Below, one piece after another: positions 52,421 through 60,902 of a stretch of 64,000 nucleotides of DNA. Below the pieces are notes generated by a model. It was given only the letters and a program-made list of their open reading frames with translations, was not told the origin of the DNA and did no database searches. Source of the DNA: CAYQPF01 sp964419225 (lineage in GTDB: Bacteria > Cloacimonadota > Cloacimonadia > Cloacimonadales > CAYQPF01); contig CAYQPF010000002.1 of the NCBI GenBank assembly GCA_964419225.1, positions 1-64,000 on the forward strand, given 5' to 3'. The translations under genes and the position numbers were made by a program. Positions within the stretch are counted from its first letter, which is position 1. Each line of letters begins with the position of its first letter.

Positions 52421-54823
52421 CTATTTGAGCATCAACATTTTTCTAATTGATGAGTATTTGTCGGTAGTCATTTTATAGAAATAAATACCAGAGCTAACAG
52501 CATCACCACAGTTGTCTTTTCCATTCCATTCAACTGTATATTTACCAGTGCCTTTTTGTTCATTAACCAAGGTCTTAACCTTTTCTCCTTTAACATTAAA
52601 GATATCAATATGCACATTAGTATCATCTTTAATGGAGTAGCTGATGTAGGTACTGGGATTAAAGGGATTCGGGTATGCACAGTTAAGTTGTGTTACTTCA
52701 CTTACAGTGGAGGTATTTATGTCACTAACCTTGGCAGTAACGGGACCATAGAAGGAATTTGTATTGTCGATGTTGATATTTTCAAGCCAATAATAGTAAG
52801 TTGTGTTAGATTCAATTTCTGGGTCCTTCAGAGAATAACTTGTGGCTGTACCTTGGTCAATACCTTCAACAATCATTGTAGGATTAATCTTTATTGCTTT
52901 AGCCTGAACAGGTGCAGTTGCACGATAAATGTTGAATCCCTCATTACCTGTTTCAGATTCCGTTCTCCAATTCAATTGAATATAACCTGCTTCAGCACTA
53001 ATGAATTGTGCGTTGAAGTAAGAAAGTGTAACCGGGAGAGTTATATCCCCTGAATTTGGGAAAACTACTTCCAAATCACCTGCATTCTTTGCTCCCGGAA
53101 TTGAAAATGTGGCTGTAGTATTTGTCCAGTCCCCTGGATTTGCTATATGAGTCCAGGTTACTGCAGGTAAAATTCTGAAGGCTATTTCCATTGGGGTATA
53201 ACCAAGACTATGTGTTATCGTGAAAGATGTACCACTGAAGTTAGTTCCCCCAAATGTAAATGCTAAACTAACATTATGAATGGTTTCATAAGCTCGAGCC
53301 CATTCTAAACTTGCAGTTATTTGAGGACTTCCAACGATTCCTGTAATTGTTACATCAGTATCAGTAGAAGTTCCGTTACCATCTACAATTGGATATAAAT
53401 TGGGATTAGCAGAACCATTAATTGTGCTTACTGTAGTTGAGATTACATCATGATTTTCATATGTAATCCGTATGTTATCTACAAATAGTACGTACATGTC
53501 TGCATTGCTGTAACCATGAAAACCAAAATAGTAATAGCCTGTATTTGTGGGTGTAAATTTGCCTGATCCTACCACGATAGTATTACTGTGAATGTTATTA
53601 TTATTAAATAACGCTGCAGCTTCCATTGAAAAGGCATTAGGGGCAGTTCCTACTTTAACTTCAAGCTTTTCTGGATAATCTGCTGAGGCACAAGCATAAT
53701 TGAACCCAATTTGATATCCAGTTCCAGCGTATAATTGAACCGGAGGTGTAAAGAACCAGTCATTCATCGCAAAAGTTGGATTATAGTCTATTCGAGCATG
53801 TTTATTGCTAAAATTTTGTGCTGTTACCCAGTGCTGATTGTCTCCATTATCATTTGTTACTGTCCATCCAACCGGCATATTGGGTACTGACACGGATTCA
53901 AAATCCTGAACATAAGGAATTGAAGTGATTGTAGGATCAGCCATGGTAGTAAATGACCATGTTGGAGGGGTGGTTGCTGAACCAATTAAATTATAAGGAA
54001 CTACCTGCCAGTAATAGGTTGTAGAATATTGGAGACCTGAAGGTGTATAATTTGTTGTATTCCCCAGATTAAGATTATTTTGCATATTTGTGGGAGGATT
54101 ATTCGTTCCTAAAAAAAGCTTGTAACCTGTTGGCGAACCTTCTCCACTATTCCAATTTAATGAGGTGTCTTTGGATATATCAGTTGCTTCATTCGCCGGT
54201 GATATTAAAGTTGCAAAACCCGGTGCTGTATCAGAAACAGGAAATTCCTGATAACTTATATCATCCAGATAGATATTATTTCCATATAGGCTAACACTTT
54301 CAAATATTATATAATTAAATTTTGAATTATAAGATGCTGGAACGGCGAAAGTATATTGGTACCAACCGGCTGCTGTAACTATAGGTGCAGAGTTAGTATA
54401 TCGCCTTACAGTCCCCAATAAAGTACCACCTGTCGTATTCGCTGCTATATTCACATAAACATTGAGATAATCAATTCTATTCGGATATCCTGTATCCCGA
54501 TACATCCAAAAACTTACATTTACTGTATTTGCATTACGTTCTCTTAAATCAAATACAGGAGTTACTAAAATTGCTTTATTTCCACTGGCATAATTAAAAC
54601 TCCTCCATTGAACCATTCCAGCACCTGAATGATTAGTACATGTTGGAGTACTACCTGAACTTACTCTTTGCCAAATAGCCGATGCATTGCTTCCCGCAGT
54701 ATGAATATTTGTCCATCCCTGGGGAGGAAAAGTTGTGTCATCAAAGGTCTCCGTAATTGTTGTTGCTTTCAGTACAGGCATACTTAAAACAATGAACAAA
54801 AGTACTAGTATTGATTTTTTCAT
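52421..54823 (-). CDS. Secreted multi-domain protein with T9SS-type sorting domain
   Basis: 800 residues. Signal peptide (ILVLLFIVLSMPVLKA), then a jelly-roll domain (ITETFDDTTFPPQGWTN..., NNIYLDDISYQEF), a FnIII-like domain (TDISKDTSLNWNSGEGSPTGYKLF, YSTTYYWQVVPYN), a second cleaved-adhesin-like domain (FESVSVPNMPVGWTVTNDNGDNQHW), another beta domain and the C-terminal sorting domain (AYPNPFNPSTYISYSI, IFNVKGEKVKTLV, SSGIYFYK, RKMLMLK). It probably binds surface polymers or acts as adhesin. It is monocistronic. Confidence 0.85.
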   Translation of the reverse strand: MKKSILVLLFIVLSMPVLKATTITETFDDTTFPPQGWTNIHTAGSNASAIWQRVSSGSTPTCTNHSGAGMVQWRSFNYASGNKAILVTPVFDLRERNANTVNVSFWMYRDTGYPNRIDYLNVYVNIAANTTGGTLLGTVRRYTNSAPIVTAAGWYQYTFAVPASYNSKFNYIIFESVSLYGNNIYLDDISYQEFPVSDTAPGFATLISPANEATDISKDTSLNWNSGEGSPTGYKLFLGTNNPPTNMQNNLNLGNTTNYTPSGLQYSTTYYWQVVPYNLIGSATTPPTWSFTTMADPTITSIPYVQDFESVSVPNMPVGWTVTNDNGDNQHWVTAQNFSNKHARIDYNPTFAMNDWFFTPPVQLYAGTGYQIGFNYACASADYPEKLEVKVGTAPNAFSMEAAALFNNNNIHSNTIVVGSGKFTPTNTGYYYFGFHGYSNADMYVLFVDNIRITYENHDVISTTVSTINGSANPNLYPIVDGNGTSTDTDVTITGIVGSPQITASLEWARAYETIHNVSLAFTFGGTNFSGTSFTITHSLGYTPMEIAFRILPAVTWTHIANPGDWTNTTATFSIPGAKNAGDLEVVFPNSGDITLPVTLSYFNAQFISAEAGYIQLNWRTESETGNEGFNIYRATAPVQAKAIKINPTMIVEGIDQGTATSYSLKDPEIESNTTYYYWLENINIDNTNSFYGPVTAKVSDINTSTVSEVTQLNCAYPNPFNPSTYISYSIKDDTNVHIDIFNVKGEKVKTLVNEQKGTGKYTVEWNGKDNCGDAVSSGIYFYKMTTDKYSSIRKMLMLK

Positions 54824-55392
54824 CCTATTTCTCCAATCATGTTTTCTAATAATTTTTTACTTTCATTAAAGGGCAGTACGGCCTTAAAGGAAAGATATAG
54901 TATCATATAATTAATTTTCAACATTTTCTTTGAATAATTAATCCCTTGCTTTCTTGAGTTAAAAATTCAAAACTGAAATAATGTCAAACAAAAACTAATA
55001 CACTGTTGTTAGGATTTTCAGAATTTTGTATCAAAGTACTGAAGGCAATGTCCTCTTTAGTCATATTGCTTAACAATAAGGGCTTACATTTATTCATCTA
55101 ATTAATAATTGATGAGTCCAGTCTAAAACTCAAAGAAGAAATTCTTTAAGTAGCTTTTTGACTTCTTTTTAACTCGGCTTTTGCAGTTGAGGTTTGCAAA
55201 CTGATTCGATGATCATGTTACTTGAGGGCTTGCAATTGAACGAAGTTATATAATAAACATATGGTGAGTGAAATTGTAAGTCTCTCATTAAATCTCACCT
55301 GCCCACTGCCTACTGCACACTGCCCACTGAGATAGCTTCAGTCAGGTTATAAAGATCTACTGCAATATTAGTTTTTAATTAGGAATTATATA
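54824..55392. repeat. 569-base gene-free spacer with dispersed repeats
   Basis: Bases 55060-55110 match 58516-58569 in about 45 of 51 positions (GTCATATT, TAACAATAA, GGGCTTACAT, ATTAATAATT). Bases 55296-55368 are copy 2 of the repeat at 51121 and begin with heptamers (CCCACTG, CCTACTG, CACACTG). Nothing else was recognised. Confidence 0.55.
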
Positions 55393-56211
55393 CTATTTGT
55401 AAAATATAAAATCTGAATCTTGATCAGCAATAAATAATGGGAAAAATGGTTTTCTAACATAATGAGGAGAAATAATTTTATCTTTTTGATCTTTCGAATT
55501 GGAAGGATGATATTTTCCATAAGGAAGATTATACTTGAATCTAGAACAGGCTGCTTGGAGAACAACATCGTCAGTCACATCAACAGATTTATGTAATAAG
55601 GAGAATCCTGGTTCCTTACTCTTCAGGAATTCGGGATATGCATAATTTTGAGAATAATGGAATCCTCCAGCTCCAAAACCACCTGGTTGCATTACCGGAT
55701 AGTTGTTTTGGATTTTTTCTTCAAACGTAAAAGTATCTGCAAAGGTCCAAAGCACTCTGTTTGTTTTTGTAGATATTAATTTGCAGCTTAATCCTATTTC
55801 ACCTTGGTTCAAAGAATCACTGCCAAATATATGTGCACGCTCTACCGCCTTATTTTGGTATCTAAAAATTTCCATAGAAAAGACAGCATCAGCATCAAAA
55901 AATCTTTTATACGCCGAATTTGTTGGATCAGAAGCTAAGGAATCCTGTAATTCAGGAAATTTAGTCAGAATTTTCTCTACCAAAAGTGGAGAAATTGTAT
56001 AGTACCCGTTTTCTGAAACTGAGATGACTGCAGCTTGAAGAATCAAATCTTCTGGTAATGAAAAAGAAGTTCTGTTTGTGGCTGATTTAAAATATATTGT
56101 GACCGGTTTTTCTTCAAACATTAATGGATATAGATCCAATCTGGTTTGCTCTTGAGCAAAACACATCGAAAATATAATGGACAATAAGAAAATTAGTGTA
56201 TATTTTTTCAT
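55393..56211 (-). CDS. DUF799/GNA1162-like secreted protein
   Basis: 272 residues with signal peptide (YTLIFLLSIIFSMCFA). The region LILQAAVISVSENGYYTISPLLVEKIL and the following FDADAVFSMEIFRYQ match the GNA1162 (DUF799) lipoprotein family: a nucleotide-binding-like fold related to TolB/CsgG, with the GYY..P...V segment. Here the signal has no lipobox cysteine at the usual place. It starts six bases after the DUF4810-like gene. In other bacteria a CsgG-like protein completes the locus; none is present here. Confidence 0.72.
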   Translation of the reverse strand: MKKYTLIFLLSIIFSMCFAQEQTRLDLYPLMFEEKPVTIYFKSATNRTSFSLPEDLILQAAVISVSENGYYTISPLLVEKILTKFPELQDSLASDPTNSAYKRFFDADAVFSMEIFRYQNKAVERAHIFGSDSLNQGEIGLSCKLISTKTNRVLWTFADTFTFEEKIQNNYPVMQPGGFGAGGFHYSQNYAYPEFLKSKEPGFSLLHKSVDVTDDVVLQAACSRFKYNLPYGKYHPSNSKDQKDKIISPHYVRKPFFPLFIADQDSDFIFYK

Positions 56212-56217
56212 TTTTTA

Positions 56218-56586
56218 TCACCTTGTTAATAAGAGTAAGTCAATAAGTTTTTTAGATTCCGGGAATATTCGCAATTCTTCTTTCAGGAATTTATTTGCTT
56301 TTGCAGCATTATCTTTATATTGCAGTTCAGATAATTCTAATCTGACAGAGGGGGGAATGTTGTAGGATCTTATATTGGAATCTTCCGTGACATTTCTTTG
56401 TAAAGAGAGAAAATAGGCCTTCTTATTTTCTGGAGAAGGGTTAGCTTTAAATCTGCAAACACTCTTGTAATAATTCCAATCCCAGATGAATGCATTCTGT
56501 AAGCAGCTGGTTAAAGAAACTAGTATAATGCTACTCAAAACTATCATTTTAATGTATCGAATATAGTTTATGAAATAATTTTTCAT
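56218..56586 (-). CDS. DUF4810-like lipoprotein
   Basis: 122 residues. Signal with lipobox LTSC (IVLSSIILVSLTSC). WDWNYYKSVCRFKANPSPENKKAY, IPPSVRLELSELQYKDNAAKANKFLKEE and LRIFPESKKLIDLL match the order of DUF4810: a Y-x-x-Y..NPSPE start and a TPR-like pair ending in FPES. The start follows GGAGGACTTC. It forms a two-gene operon with the DUF799-like gene. Confidence 0.75.
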   Translation of the reverse strand: MKNYFINYIRYIKMIVLSSIILVSLTSCLQNAFIWDWNYYKSVCRFKANPSPENKKAYFLSLQRNVTEDSNIRSYNIPPSVRLELSELQYKDNAAKANKFLKEELRIFPESKKLIDLLLLTR

Positions 56587-56744
56587 GAAGTCCTCCCTTA
56601 ATTAAAGAAGAAATTGGAAATTACTGATATACGTCAAGTAAAATGTTTTATTCTGACTTATGCAGAGCTATATGGTCAAAAACAACCATCTTGAAGACTG
56701 ACTAAAAGTTGTTTTTCAAAATCATGTTACTACAAAAATTATAT

Positions 56745-56773
56745 TTGACATTATCTAAAATTGCATATTTATT
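56745..56773 (+). promoter_or_regulatory. Candidate promoter of the 56819 gene
   Basis: TTGACA (56745-56750), 17 bases, then TTTATT (56768-56773), 45 bases before the ATG. Confidence 0.4.
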
Positions 56774-56818
56774 GATTAGGAAAGTTAAATACTCAATATC
56801 TGGAAATTAGGAGGCATG

Positions 56819-58306
56819 ATGTTTAAAATAATAAGTGCTACAACTTTGCTGCTGATTAGTTTTGTTTGTTTACTTAATGCTCAAAATTATACCTACGATC
56901 TTTATCTGGATTATACAGGAACTATTTCTAACCCATATCAATATTGCTTTGCAAAGGGAGATTCCCTGATCTTGTACAATGCCATTCCTGATAATGGGTC
57001 ACTTGCTCTCTGGAGATTCTCCATAGGTCCAAACGGACAAACTTCAGCCAATACTAATTTCCTGAATATTCCCGATTTTGCCGGTCTGGAGTTAATTTAC
57101 AGTAAATTCGGTAATAAGATTCTCTTGTACAATTATAATCAACTCGAAGGTGATATTGCTGTTCTGGAAAATGATAGCCTGATTTTGCATGTCAAACAGA
57201 ACACTTCCCAAGTTTATTTATGGAATGATTATCTTGTCTATGCAGACACTTCCCTGACTCTGCAAAACATTTATTCACAGGAAATTACGATTTTGCCCAT
57301 TAGTATTTATAATGGTGAATTTTACTATCATAGCAACTTTGTTGCTCTGGGAAATGAATACCTGATTTGTGATACACCTATAGGAAGTGGAACCAATTTT
57401 ACCCGATCCGTAGTTAATAATCAATTAGGAATTCATTCATATATGTGTCAAAACAATCACATTGATAACTGTCTCTATGTGTTGTATATCCCGGACAATT
57501 CTTTTGTGACATCCTTAAATCAGGATTATTTTATCCAAGCATATAATATGATTGTGAGGTTTAAGGTTTATTTGCACTGGTATGTCGAGAATAATACTTT
57601 ATTCAGCACTGTTTTTGCTGTCAGCGGTATCGAGGGTGCTTCCATTAATATTGGCAATTTTTTTGGTTTTGCAGACAATTATATTGGCTATATTCAATAT
57701 TGGAATTTTGAAGAGGATGTGGTTTTTTATTTCCAGTTAAATAATCATACATTTGTACCTCAGCAGGTAAACTTCTCCGGGGAAGGCGTTTATTGGGTGG
57801 AACAAAACCGGAATAAACGCATGATCTATCAAAATAATGATACAAGCAATAGATTATTGCTTTCTGATATAAATCTGAATATGCTCGATACTCTGGAAAT
57901 AGATAATTCTTTGCATTTTGACCGTAAAATTGCGTCAAATAATTATCTTTATTGTTTTAGTTCTAATAATTTAGTTATTGCTAACTATGATTCCACTTTG
58001 ACCGCGAGCGACCCGATCAATAAACCTGTTCCCAAAACATGGATTTTTAACGCACCGAATCCATTTCAACAGGAAACAACTTTGAAATATTCTCTGGGAA
58101 CTAATGAGGATGTTATTCTCTCTGTTTTCAATGTTAAAGGCCAAAGAATTAAACAAATGCATTTAACCAGTCAAAATAAAGAAAGCAATTCCCTTGTTTG
58201 GAACGGAGAAGACACTTACGGAAAGAGTTTGCCCAACGGAGTTTATCTTATCAAAATTCAATCCAAAAACCAAAGTGTGCAAAAGAAAGTAATGCTCCTC
58301 AAGTAG
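56819..58306 (+). CDS. Secreted protein with T9SS-type sorting domain, body unknown
   Basis: 495 residues. A signal peptide (SATTLLLISFVCLLNA) is followed by about 400 residues of repetitive beta structure (possibly a propeller) with no known family. The end has the sorting domain: APNPFQQETTLKYSL, VFNVKGQRIKQM, LPNGVYLIK and KKVMLLK. The second of two adjacent ATGs is chosen because AGGAGG then lies four bases upstream; the first (56816) would leave one base. It is monocistronic. Confidence 0.8.
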   Translation: MFKIISATTLLLISFVCLLNAQNYTYDLYLDYTGTISNPYQYCFAKGDSLILYNAIPDNGSLALWRFSIGPNGQTSANTNFLNIPDFAGLELIYSKFGNKILLYNYNQLEGDIAVLENDSLILHVKQNTSQVYLWNDYLVYADTSLTLQNIYSQEITILPISIYNGEFYYHSNFVALGNEYLICDTPIGSGTNFTRSVVNNQLGIHSYMCQNNHIDNCLYVLYIPDNSFVTSLNQDYFIQAYNMIVRFKVYLHWYVENNTLFSTVFAVSGIEGASINIGNFFGFADNYIGYIQYWNFEEDVVFYFQLNNHTFVPQQVNFSGEGVYWVEQNRNKRMIYQNNDTSNRLLLSDINLNMLDTLEIDNSLHFDRKIASNNYLYCFSSNNLVIANYDSTLTASDPINKPVPKTWIFNAPNPFQQETTLKYSLGTNEDVILSVFNVKGQRIKQMHLTSQNKESNSLVWNGEDTYGKSLPNGVYLIKIQSKNQSVQKKVMLLK

Positions 58307-58395
58307 GGACTAGTTTCATGTTAAGCACGAATTGACTGTTAAAATTGATATCTACAGAGTTTAAATAACTGGAAGTCAATTCTCCTCCAGAGAGG

Positions 58396-58590
58396 AGTAC
58401 GGCTTTAGCCGGGAGGTGTGTTGTGTCCTGTATTCTTCATTATTTTCTGACAAACCAAACTTGACATGACACTAGCACCAAGCATATTTTAGATACTTAA
58501 ACACTCAGATCTATTGTCATATTAGCCTAACAATAAAGGGCTTACATCTATTCTCCTCATTAATAATTAATAATTGATAATTAATAATTA
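58396..58590. repeat. Spacer with dispersed elements and TTAATAA heptamers
   Basis: GGCTTTAGCCGGGAGGTGTG (58396 onward) recalls both the 43-bp element and the 45165 hairpin. Bases 58516-58569 match 55060-55110. Bases 58558-58590 step by seven (TTAATAA, TTAATAA, TTGATAA, TTAATAA). Confidence 0.5.
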
Positions 58591-58845
58591 TATCCTGATT
58601 CCCTTGATCGTGCCCTGATTTAGCTTCAGTGCAGGTTCTCCATGGATCATCATAATGATACCGAGTTCTTTACCGCATTTGGGACAGACCGGCCTCGAAT
58701 AAGTGGCCGAACCCTTCAACCCGACATTATCCTCAACCAAACTGCCGACAAAACATTTGATCAGTTTTCCTTTGCCTGACTTATAATAGCGGAACAGTTT
58801 GTATCCGCATTGGCAATCAATATCAATAGTTTTGCCGGTACTCAT
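58588..58845 (-). CDS. Small zinc-ribbon-like protein
   Basis: 85 residues with two cysteine pairs, CQCGYKLF near the N-terminus and CPKCGKELG near residue 54, forming a probable zinc ribbon. The substrate or partner is unknown. It overlaps the GNAT gene by four bases (ATGA), so the two are co-translated and may work together. Confidence 0.65.
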   Translation of the reverse strand: MSTGKTIDIDCQCGYKLFRYYKSGKGKLIKCFVGSLVEDNVGLKGSATYSRPVCPKCGKELGIIMMIHGEPALKLNQGTIKGIRI

Positions 58846-59309
58846 GAATTATTGAGTTCTAAAATAAATATTTCTTCACCATCTTCAACAACACCGGTGG
58901 CTTTGAATCCGAGACTTTCATAAAACTTGATAGCTTTTTCATTTGAAGGTTCAGTGCTGAGTACAACAACTCTCTGATTCGAGTTTCGGGCTTCTGCGAT
59001 GATAAGTTTCATTGCTTCTCTGCCGTAACCTTTGAATCTTTCGCCTTCTGCAATCATCAGACGCCAGATCCAGAAGCGTCTGTCCGGTCCGTCTTCATCT
59101 TCTTCAAGTTCCTCGAGTGTGCCGTACATAGCAAAGCCTACCATTACCTCATCGTTATAGATCCCGTAAGCATTTATGCCGGGATGAAATTGTACCTGAG
59201 CTATGGAGTAAACATTGGAAGCCACAAAGTGCTTATGATCTTCAGAAGTAGGCAGTTTTATGGCTTGCTGCCAATTATGTTTAGTGATCTTTTGTAAACG
59301 AATTTTCAT
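58842..59309 (-). CDS. GNAT N-acetyltransferase (SpeG-like)
   Basis: 155 residues. The acetyl-CoA loop RFKGYGREAMKLII (R-x-x-G-x-G/A) and the closing YESLGFKATG segment are present, and the middle RRFWIWRLMIAEG resembles diamine or spermidine acetyltransferases. ATG 59309 is preferred because GAGG lies seven bases upstream; an ATG at 59315 is possible, and the frame start at 59360 lies within the promoter. It is first of a two-gene operon with the zinc-ribbon protein. Confidence 0.85.
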   Translation of the reverse strand: MKIRLQKITKHNWQQAIKLPTSEDHKHFVASNVYSIAQVQFHPGINAYGIYNDEVMVGFAMYGTLEELEEDEDGPDRRFWIWRLMIAEGERFKGYGREAMKLIIAEARNSNQRVVVLSTEPSNEKAIKFYESLGFKATGVVEDGEEIFILELNNS

Positions 59310-59359
59310 ACTCATGCCTCTCTTGTTTTTTAAAAGGAATATAAAATATTCCAAAGCCA

Positions 59360-59388
59360 TGTATAATAATACATTTATATACCGTCAA
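59360..59388 (-). promoter_or_regulatory. Promoter of the GNAT gene
   Basis: Minus-strand TTGACG (59388-59383), 17 bases, TATACA (59365-59360), 51 bases before the ATG. Confidence 0.5.
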
Positions 59389-59534
59389 GAAAAAACCCTA
59401 TTCGCTACCTCAATTGTTACAAATAAAGATTATTTTCTTGACTTCCGGAAGAAATAATACAAAAATTTGCTTTATTATACCTCGACAAAAGTATTACACT
59501 GTGTGCGGGGAAATGAAGGAGTAGGGAGATAAAT

Positions 59535-60902
59535 ATGAAAAAGATGATATTGGTATTTTTGAGTTTAATCGTATGTATTGCTATATTTGCAAATGACAGG
59601 ACATTTCCCGCAGTAACAGTTACCGCTAATAATAATCCGACCGCAGGATATGTCTATTTATCCAACTTTATTTTGAATCCCGGTGTTGATAATACCCCAT
59701 ATCTCATGATTCTTGATAATCAGGGGCAAGCAGTATGGTCACGTCAAATGAACGCTCCACTTCACCTTGATTTCAAGATCCAACCCAATGGAATGATGAC
59801 ATATTTTGATATCGGCAAAAAGAAATTCTACGGTATGAATAAATATTTTGAAGTTGTGGATAGTTTTTATTGTATTGGCTATGAAACTGATGAACACGAA
59901 CTGAGAATCTTGCCTAACGGGAATTATGTCTTGTTTGGTGTCGAAAATGTCAGAACTGATATGACTCAATATATCCCGGCAGGACTCGATACTGCCATTG
60001 TCACTGGAAATATCCTGCAAGAGATCACCCCGCAACGGCAGGTTGTCTTCGAATGGAAAACCCTTGATCCCGGGCATTATTCCATAGGTGACTGCACCCA
60101 GACAACGCTTCTTCTTTCACCTCTGGTGGATTATGCACATTGTAATGCTATCGAGATCGCAGCTGATGGTAATTATATCATCTCCTCCCGGCATTTGGAT
60201 GAGATTTCCAAAATTGACAGAACTACAGGTGAGTTTATCTGGAGAATGGGCGGTACGGAATGTAAGAATAATCAGTTCACCTTCATAGGAGATACGAGGC
60301 TGGGATTTACAGGTTTTTCGCATCAACATGGAATTCGCTTGTTACCAAATGGTAATTTTCTTCTTTTTGATAACGGGAATTTAAAGACACCCCCCAATTC
60401 CAGAGCTGTCGAATACGCCATCAACGAAGTGGATTCGACCATAACAAGAGTATGGGAATACTATCATATACCACAGATTCAAACCTCTGCAATGGGCTAT
60501 GCTCAAAGGCTTGATAATGGAAACACCCTGATCTGCTGGGGAGCCAATGACAGCGGAGTAATGGTTACAGAGGTAAATAATGCCGGCTTAAAAAAATGGG
60601 AACTGACTTTCCCCGAGGATGTATATTCCTACAGAGCATACCGCTTCCCAACTATCGGGGGAGACTATCTTAATGCTCCTGACTCTCCTGCAAATATTCA
60701 GATTATTACAACAAATGGACTGGTAAATATCACTTGGATCAATGACACTCGAATCAACAACTACAAAATTCTTTCCGGAGACACACCCTTGGGACCATTT
60801 TTCAATGTTACTTCTCAAGGCATACTCTCTGCAGGCCAATGGACCTGTGTTATTCCCGCAGGGACTTCCAAATTCTATCAGGTAGTTGCAGTGAGGGATT
60901 AG
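59535..60902 (+). CDS. Secreted arylsulfotransferase (ASST)-like protein
   Basis: 455 residues with a signal peptide (ILVFLSLIVCIAIFA). Propeller repeats show the ASST pattern: HLDFKIQPNGMMTYFD, TDEHELRILPNGNYVLFG, VDYAHCNAIEIAADGNYIISSR, GEFIWRMGG and SHQHGIRLLPNGNFLLFDNG. The histidines in DEHE, AHCN and HQHG are where the family's catalytic residues lie. A short FnIII-like tail follows (VNITWINDTRINNYKIL). ASST moves sulfate between phenolic compounds, but many members of this branch are uncharacterised. The start follows GGGAGATAAAT. Confidence 0.82.
   Translation: MKKMILVFLSLIVCIAIFANDRTFPAVTVTANNNPTAGYVYLSNFILNPGVDNTPYLMILDNQGQAVWSRQMNAPLHLDFKIQPNGMMTYFDIGKKKFYGMNKYFEVVDSFYCIGYETDEHELRILPNGNYVLFGVENVRTDMTQYIPAGLDTAIVTGNILQEITPQRQVVFEWKTLDPGHYSIGDCTQTTLLLSPLVDYAHCNAIEIAADGNYIISSRHLDEISKIDRTTGEFIWRMGGTECKNNQFTFIGDTRLGFTGFSHQHGIRLLPNGNFLLFDNGNLKTPPNSRAVEYAINEVDSTITRVWEYYHIPQIQTSAMGYAQRLDNGNTLICWGANDSGVMVTEVNNAGLKKWELTFPEDVYSYRAYRFPTIGGDYLNAPDSPANIQIITTNGLVNITWINDTRINNYKILSGDTPLGPFFNVTSQGILSAGQWTCVIPAGTSKFYQVVAVRD

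Noticed and set aside
25121..58306. A type IX secretion system encoded here
   Set aside because: Only cargo-like C-terminal domains are present. No PorK/L/M/N, SprA or PorU-like genes were seen in the window.
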